From assembly GCF_030063135.1 (NCBI RefSeq), contig NZ_JASISO010000021.1, positions 1 through 64,000 of the forward strand: a DNA stretch of 64,000 nt. Reading direction: 5' to 3'. This stretch comes from Streptomyces sp. G-G2 (GTDB lineage: Bacteria; Actinomycetota; Actinomycetes; Streptomycetales; Streptomycetaceae). The position numbers and the translations under genes were made by a program. Shown piece by piece: positions 60,882 through 64,000 of the stretch. The notes below the pieces were generated by a model. It saw nothing but the letters and a program-made list of their open reading frames with translations, made no database searches and was not told the origin of the DNA. Each line of letters begins with the position of its first letter. Positions within the stretch are counted from its first letter, which is position 1.

Positions 60882-62234
60882 ATGAGTCAGAACGGCCACA
60901 AACGCAGGCTCCGTCCCGCACACAAGGCCCTCGCCCTGGTGTCCGCCCTGGTTCTGGGCGGCGGCGGAGTGCTGCTCGTCACCCAACAGGCCTCCGCGGG
61001 CCAGGACCCCGGCTCCCCCCGGACCGCCCCGGTGACCGCCACCATCGACTGCCCCGACGTGGGCGACCAGCTGCGCGAGGTACCGGACCAGGCCCGCCCC
61101 GAGGTCGACGACAACCTCGCGCAGCTGGACGCGCAGGTAGCCGACGCCTACACGAAGCTGGCCTCCGGCCGGGCCCGCGGCGACGACCTGCTCGGCACGT
61201 TGAAGCAGCAGCGGGGCGAGTCCATCGGCAAGCTCTCCGACGCGCTCGGGCGGGCCTCCGCACAGCCTCAAGGGCTGGACGCGCTCAGCGGCTGCGCGAT
61301 GAAGGCGGCCCCGGCCGGGGACGAGGCGCGCGGCGCCGCCCTCCAGGGCAGCGGGGGGCCGGCCCGCGCCGACTTCGTCGCCATCAACACCGTACGGCCC
61401 AACGTGCGTACTCCCGGACCCTCGTCCCGCGCCTCGACCGGGTCCCTGTCGGTGGACTGCGGCCGCAACGAGAACCGGCACCTCAATCCGGACAACGTCA
61501 TCGTCGCGCCCGGCGTCGGCAACGGCGCCCACCACATGCACGACTACGTCGGCAACAAGACCACTGACGCCTTCTCCACCAACAGCAGCCTCGCCGCGGC
61601 CGGGACCACCTGCGCCAACGGCGACCAGTCCACCTATTACTGGCCGGTGCTGCGGCTGCGCGACGGCCGGGCCGAGAAGGACGCCAAGGCGCCGGGCGGC
61701 GGCCAGGACGCGAACGTCGGCACCATCCTGCGGCCCAAGCAGGTGACGACCGAGTTCAAGGGCAGCCCGGCCGACAAGGTCACGGCCATGCCCCGGTTCC
61801 TGCGGATCATCACCGGCGACGCGAAGGCGTTCACCAACGGCACCGCCAACGCCAACGCGTCCTGGAGCTGCACCGGGTTCGAGAACCGGCAACTGAAGGA
61901 CAAGTACCCGGTCTGCCCCAAGGGCAGCGACGTCGTGCGCACCTTCTCCTTCCAGAGTTGCTGGGACGGGCGCAACACCGATAGCGCCAACCACCGCACC
62001 CACGTGGCCTTCGCGGGGCGCGACGGCTCGTGTCCCGCCGGATTCAAGGCGATTCCGCAGCTCGTGCAGCGGATCGTCTACGGAGTCCCGCAGGGCGCGC
62101 GGTTCGCCGTGGACAGCTTCCCCGAGCAGCTGCACAAGCCGGTGACCGACCACGGCGACTTCATCAACGTGATGTCGGACGCCCTGATGGCGAACGCCGT
62201 GCGCTGCGTCAACTCCGGTCGTTCCTGCCGCTAG
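60882..62234 (+). CDS. Secreted DUF1996 protein
   Basis: 450 residues from ATG 60882. Signal peptide 1-39 (ALALVSALVLGGGGVLLVTQQASA). Residues ~50-145 are a helical, acidic/Gln-rich region. The DUF1996 domain is about 160-445: ADFVAINTVRPNVRTPGPSS, NVIVAPGVGNGAHHMHDYVG, STYYWPVLRLRDGRAE, SFQSCWDGRNTDSANHRTHVAFAGRDGSCPAGFKAIPQL, RFAVDSFPEQLHKPVTDHGDFINV. DUF1996 proteins are secreted, common in fungi and actinobacteria, with conserved His, Asp and paired Cys; function unknown. Probably co-transcribed with the DUF4142 gene. Confidence 0.9.
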   Translation: MSQNGHKRRLRPAHKALALVSALVLGGGGVLLVTQQASAGQDPGSPRTAPVTATIDCPDVGDQLREVPDQARPEVDDNLAQLDAQVADAYTKLASGRARGDDLLGTLKQQRGESIGKLSDALGRASAQPQGLDALSGCAMKAAPAGDEARGAALQGSGGPARADFVAINTVRPNVRTPGPSSRASTGSLSVDCGRNENRHLNPDNVIVAPGVGNGAHHMHDYVGNKTTDAFSTNSSLAAAGTTCANGDQSTYYWPVLRLRDGRAEKDAKAPGGGQDANVGTILRPKQVTTEFKGSPADKVTAMPRFLRIITGDAKAFTNGTANANASWSCTGFENRQLKDKYPVCPKGSDVVRTFSFQSCWDGRNTDSANHRTHVAFAGRDGSCPAGFKAIPQLVQRIVYGVPQGARFAVDSFPEQLHKPVTDHGDFINVMSDALMANAVRCVNSGRSCR

Positions 62235-62296
62235 TCCCAGCGAATCCCCGCGAACCACCGCGAGTTCCCGCTGGTGCCAGAGAATCCCCGCTCACG

Positions 62297-62320
62297 GGGT
62301 CCGGCCGTGAGGCCGGACCC
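62297..62320. terminator. 10-bp hairpin after the DUF1996 gene
   Basis: gggtccggcc (62297-62306), loop gtga, ggccggaccc (62311-62320), 62 bases after the stop. Compact and very stable. Confidence 0.8.
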
Positions 62321-62379
62321 CTCACGGACCCTCGGGGCCGGCGCCCTCCTCCCACCTCCCCGCGCCGCCCCGAGCGTGG

Positions 62380-62422
62380 CTCCGGCCCCTCCCCCGCCTG
62401 CACGGCGGGGAAGGGGCCGGAG
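62380..62422. terminator. Long hairpin between convergent genes
   Basis: ctccggcccctcccccgcc (62380-62398) pairs with 62404-62422 at 18 of 19 positions, 5-base loop. With the hairpin at 62297 it separates the convergent DUF1996 and PucR transcripts. Confidence 0.8.
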
Positions 62423-62480
62423 CCTGTATGTGTGGGGGCGGGGCGCCCGCTGGTCCCTTCGGGCCTCTTCCGGCCCTGGA

Positions 62481-63575
62481 TCAGAGGCCGTTGACGCGGG
62501 CCATGACGCCGAGGGGGCGGAAGTCCGCCGTGACGCTACGGGCCCGGCGGCCCACCCGCGAGTGCTGGCGCCGGACCTGGGCCATGAGGCGGCGGCTGCG
62601 CAGGGCCATTTCCAGTTCGAAGCGGGTCCGCGGATCGCGCAGCCCGGGTCCGAAGAGCTTCTCCAGCTGCCGCATGCGGTAGCGCACGGTCTGCGGGTGC
62701 ACGCTCAGCGCCTTGGCGGCCTCGGGTGCGCCGCCGCCCTCCAGCCAGGCCAGGAGGGTCACTTCGAGGCGCTCGCTCTGCCGGGGGGTGAGGTCGGTCA
62801 GCGGCCGGAGCCAGCGCGCCGCCAGCGCGTGCGCGAGGGGCTCGTCCTGGAGCAGCAGCAGGGTCGAGAGGTGGTCGTCCACGAAGACCGGCCGGGCGTC
62901 GAGCCCGGCTCGGGTCGGGGTGAGGGCCAGCAGCCGCAGCGCCCAGCGCAGCGAGGAGGCGGTGTCGCGCAGGGGGACGGCGTGGCCGACGGTCGCGAAC
63001 CGGCCGCGCAGGGCGCTCTCCAGCGGCCCGCGGGCGTCCGGGTCGGGGCTCGGGACCAGCAGGCACGGCTGGCCGCCGACCATCCCGGCGAGGCCGTCGT
63101 CCAGGGTCGCCGCCAGCTGCTGGGTCTCGCCGGGGGTGGCGAGGGCGATGGCCCGGACCGTGTCCGGCAGCGGCCAGTGGGCCGCCGCGGCCAGTTCGTC
63201 GAGGTCCGAATCAGCCATGGTCATGTCACCCGTAAGAACGGCGAAGAGCTCCCGCCGCGCGTGGTCGGGCGCGGCGGCGGATCCCTGGGCCGGTACGGCC
63301 GTCAGTGCGGGGCGCGGAGCGCCGCGACCGGGTTCCTCCCGCTCGTCATTCTCCGGCGCGGCGGGCGCGCCGTAACCGAGGACCGTGAGCAGGGCCGCCT
63401 CCACTTGGCGTCTGACGGTTTCGTCTCCGAGGTCCTCCACGAGTGCGGAGAACGCCGGAAGCCCGTCCCGGAGTTCCTCCACTATCCCCGCGGCGAGCGC
63501 GGGCAGCTCCTTTCGCAGGACCCGGGTCCATTCGCCTCGGGGGCGGGACCAGATGCGGTTGAGAAGTTCGCACAT
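62481..63575 (-). CDS. PucR/CdaR-type helix-turn-helix regulator
   Basis: 364 residues from ATG 63575, chosen because gaggtaaca gives a well-placed SD; ATG 63590 in frame has none. N-terminal helical domain MCELLNRIWSRPRGEWTRVLRKELPALAAGIVEELRDGLPAFSALVEDLG, a middle GGDEF-like/unknown region (VGHAVPLRDTASSLRWALRLL), and the C-terminal PucR HTH_30: HALAARWLRPLTDLTPRQSERLEVTLLAWLEGGGAPEAAKALSVHPQTVRYRMRQLEKLFGPGLRDPRTRFELEMALRSRR. These regulators control catabolic and morphological genes in streptomycetes; target unknown. Confidence 0.9.
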   Translation of the reverse strand: MCELLNRIWSRPRGEWTRVLRKELPALAAGIVEELRDGLPAFSALVEDLGDETVRRQVEAALLTVLGYGAPAAPENDEREEPGRGAPRPALTAVPAQGSAAAPDHARRELFAVLTGDMTMADSDLDELAAAAHWPLPDTVRAIALATPGETQQLAATLDDGLAGMVGGQPCLLVPSPDPDARGPLESALRGRFATVGHAVPLRDTASSLRWALRLLALTPTRAGLDARPVFVDDHLSTLLLLQDEPLAHALAARWLRPLTDLTPRQSERLEVTLLAWLEGGGAPEAAKALSVHPQTVRYRMRQLEKLFGPGLRDPRTRFELEMALRSRRLMAQVRRQHSRVGRRARSVTADFRPLGVMARVNGL

Positions 63576-63929
63576 TGTTACCTCGTTCATGCCGGGGTAC
63601 GGCCTGTCCCGTGGGAGGGTGGCACGCCCGAAGGGGCCACCTTCTCCTGTGCAGCGGCGGACCGGGCGCCAACCCGGCCACATCCGCCCCACTGGAAGGG
63701 AATCTTCCGGGGATACTCGATGCGTTGACGGTGTGGGCACCAGAAGTTGTCACGTTTCGATAAATCCTGTGGAGACGTTGCGAAGCTCCACGATGCTTCT
63801 GCACTCCGGCCCCCGCTCCCCGGTCGGCGAGGCACCCATCCGCCGCCCGCTGCCGAGCAGTTCCGACGATCACCCCGGGCGCCGAGCGCGTGAGGTGGAG
63901 TGCTCGGTCCTGGCGTATGGGAGAACTCG

Positions 63930-64000
63930 ATGCCCCTGTCCCAGACCCGTGCGCCCCGCTCGCACCGGGCCCACCGAGCCAGACGCCACGCCGGAGCCGC
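63930..64000 (+). CDS. Start of a gene running past the window edge
   Basis: ATG 63930 with gggagaactcg upstream opens MPLSQTRAPRSHRAHRARRH to the end of the window. The basic start could be the n-region of a signal peptide. Product unknown. The ~350-base region before it (63576-63929) carries no other gene and holds the divergent promoters. Confidence 0.5.
   Translation, partial: MPLSQTRAPRSHRAHRARRHAGA

Overview
The window is chromosomal DNA of a Streptomyces or close relative. It has very high GC with strong third-position GC bias, many GTG/TTG starts, ATGA-type gene overlaps, and families typical of the genus: SigK/RskA, AfsR-like NTPase, MarR/TetR/AraC/PucR regulators, DUF3558, DUF4142, DUF1996 and SAV_915 proteins, and a HelD RNA polymerase recycling ATPase. 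This placement is inferred from gene content and codon use only.

Layout. 1-1.3 kb: tail of an IS982-type transposase, a sulfatase::formylglycine-generating-enzyme deletion chimera and a degenerate P-loop protein. 1.7-9.5 kb: a GH71 glucanase, a class V aminotransferase, cobF, and a tightly coupled lactate-utilisation operon (lutA-lutB-lutC, then a VOC protein), ending at a DUF309 gene. 9.6-17.3 kb: an accessory region starting at tRNA-Pro(GGG). It holds an integrase with two compensating frameshifts, an excisionase, unknown small genes, a truncated gene abutting a decayed ISL3-type transposase, a HEAT-like protein, a repeat-bearing secreted protein and an aquaporin pseudogene. I could not find the far attachment site.

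17.4-29 kb: 3-hydroxyisobutyryl-CoA hydrolase-like protein, a VOC-UvrA2 fusion divergent from a TetR regulator across a repeated operator-like sequence, an SDR remnant, lysA, a frameshifted isochorismatase-family gene with a MarR regulator, a methyltransferase/P450 pair and a membrane-anchored esterase. 29.3-33.4 kb: a five-gene minus-strand cluster: small protein, polyprenyl diphosphate synthase, Lcp/MpaB-type oxygenase, SigK-like ECF sigma factor and RskA-like anti-sigma factor. The oxygenase keeps the Arg/Thr/His spacing of rubber oxygenase Lcp but has no signal peptide. This is the most interesting candidate system.

33.7-55.3 kb is rich in carbohydrate genes: GH27 alpha-galactosidase, a sugar ABC transporter (binding protein and two permeases, no ATPase) with a GH38 alpha-mannosidase, a GH101 endo-alpha-N-acetylgalactosaminidase and a Gfo/Idh oxidoreductase. 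Interspersed are FadH, a thioesterase, a cupin, a PHP protein, a 2OG oxygenase and an AraC regulator. 55.4-64 kb: SH3 protein, HelD, DUF6445 oxygenase, a frameshifted DUF3558 lipoprotein, DUF4142 and DUF1996 exported proteins joined by a 16-bp tandem repeat, a PucR regulator, and the start of a further gene.

Several genes are broken, three of them by single-base losses in short G/C runs, so part of the decay could be consensus error rather than biology.
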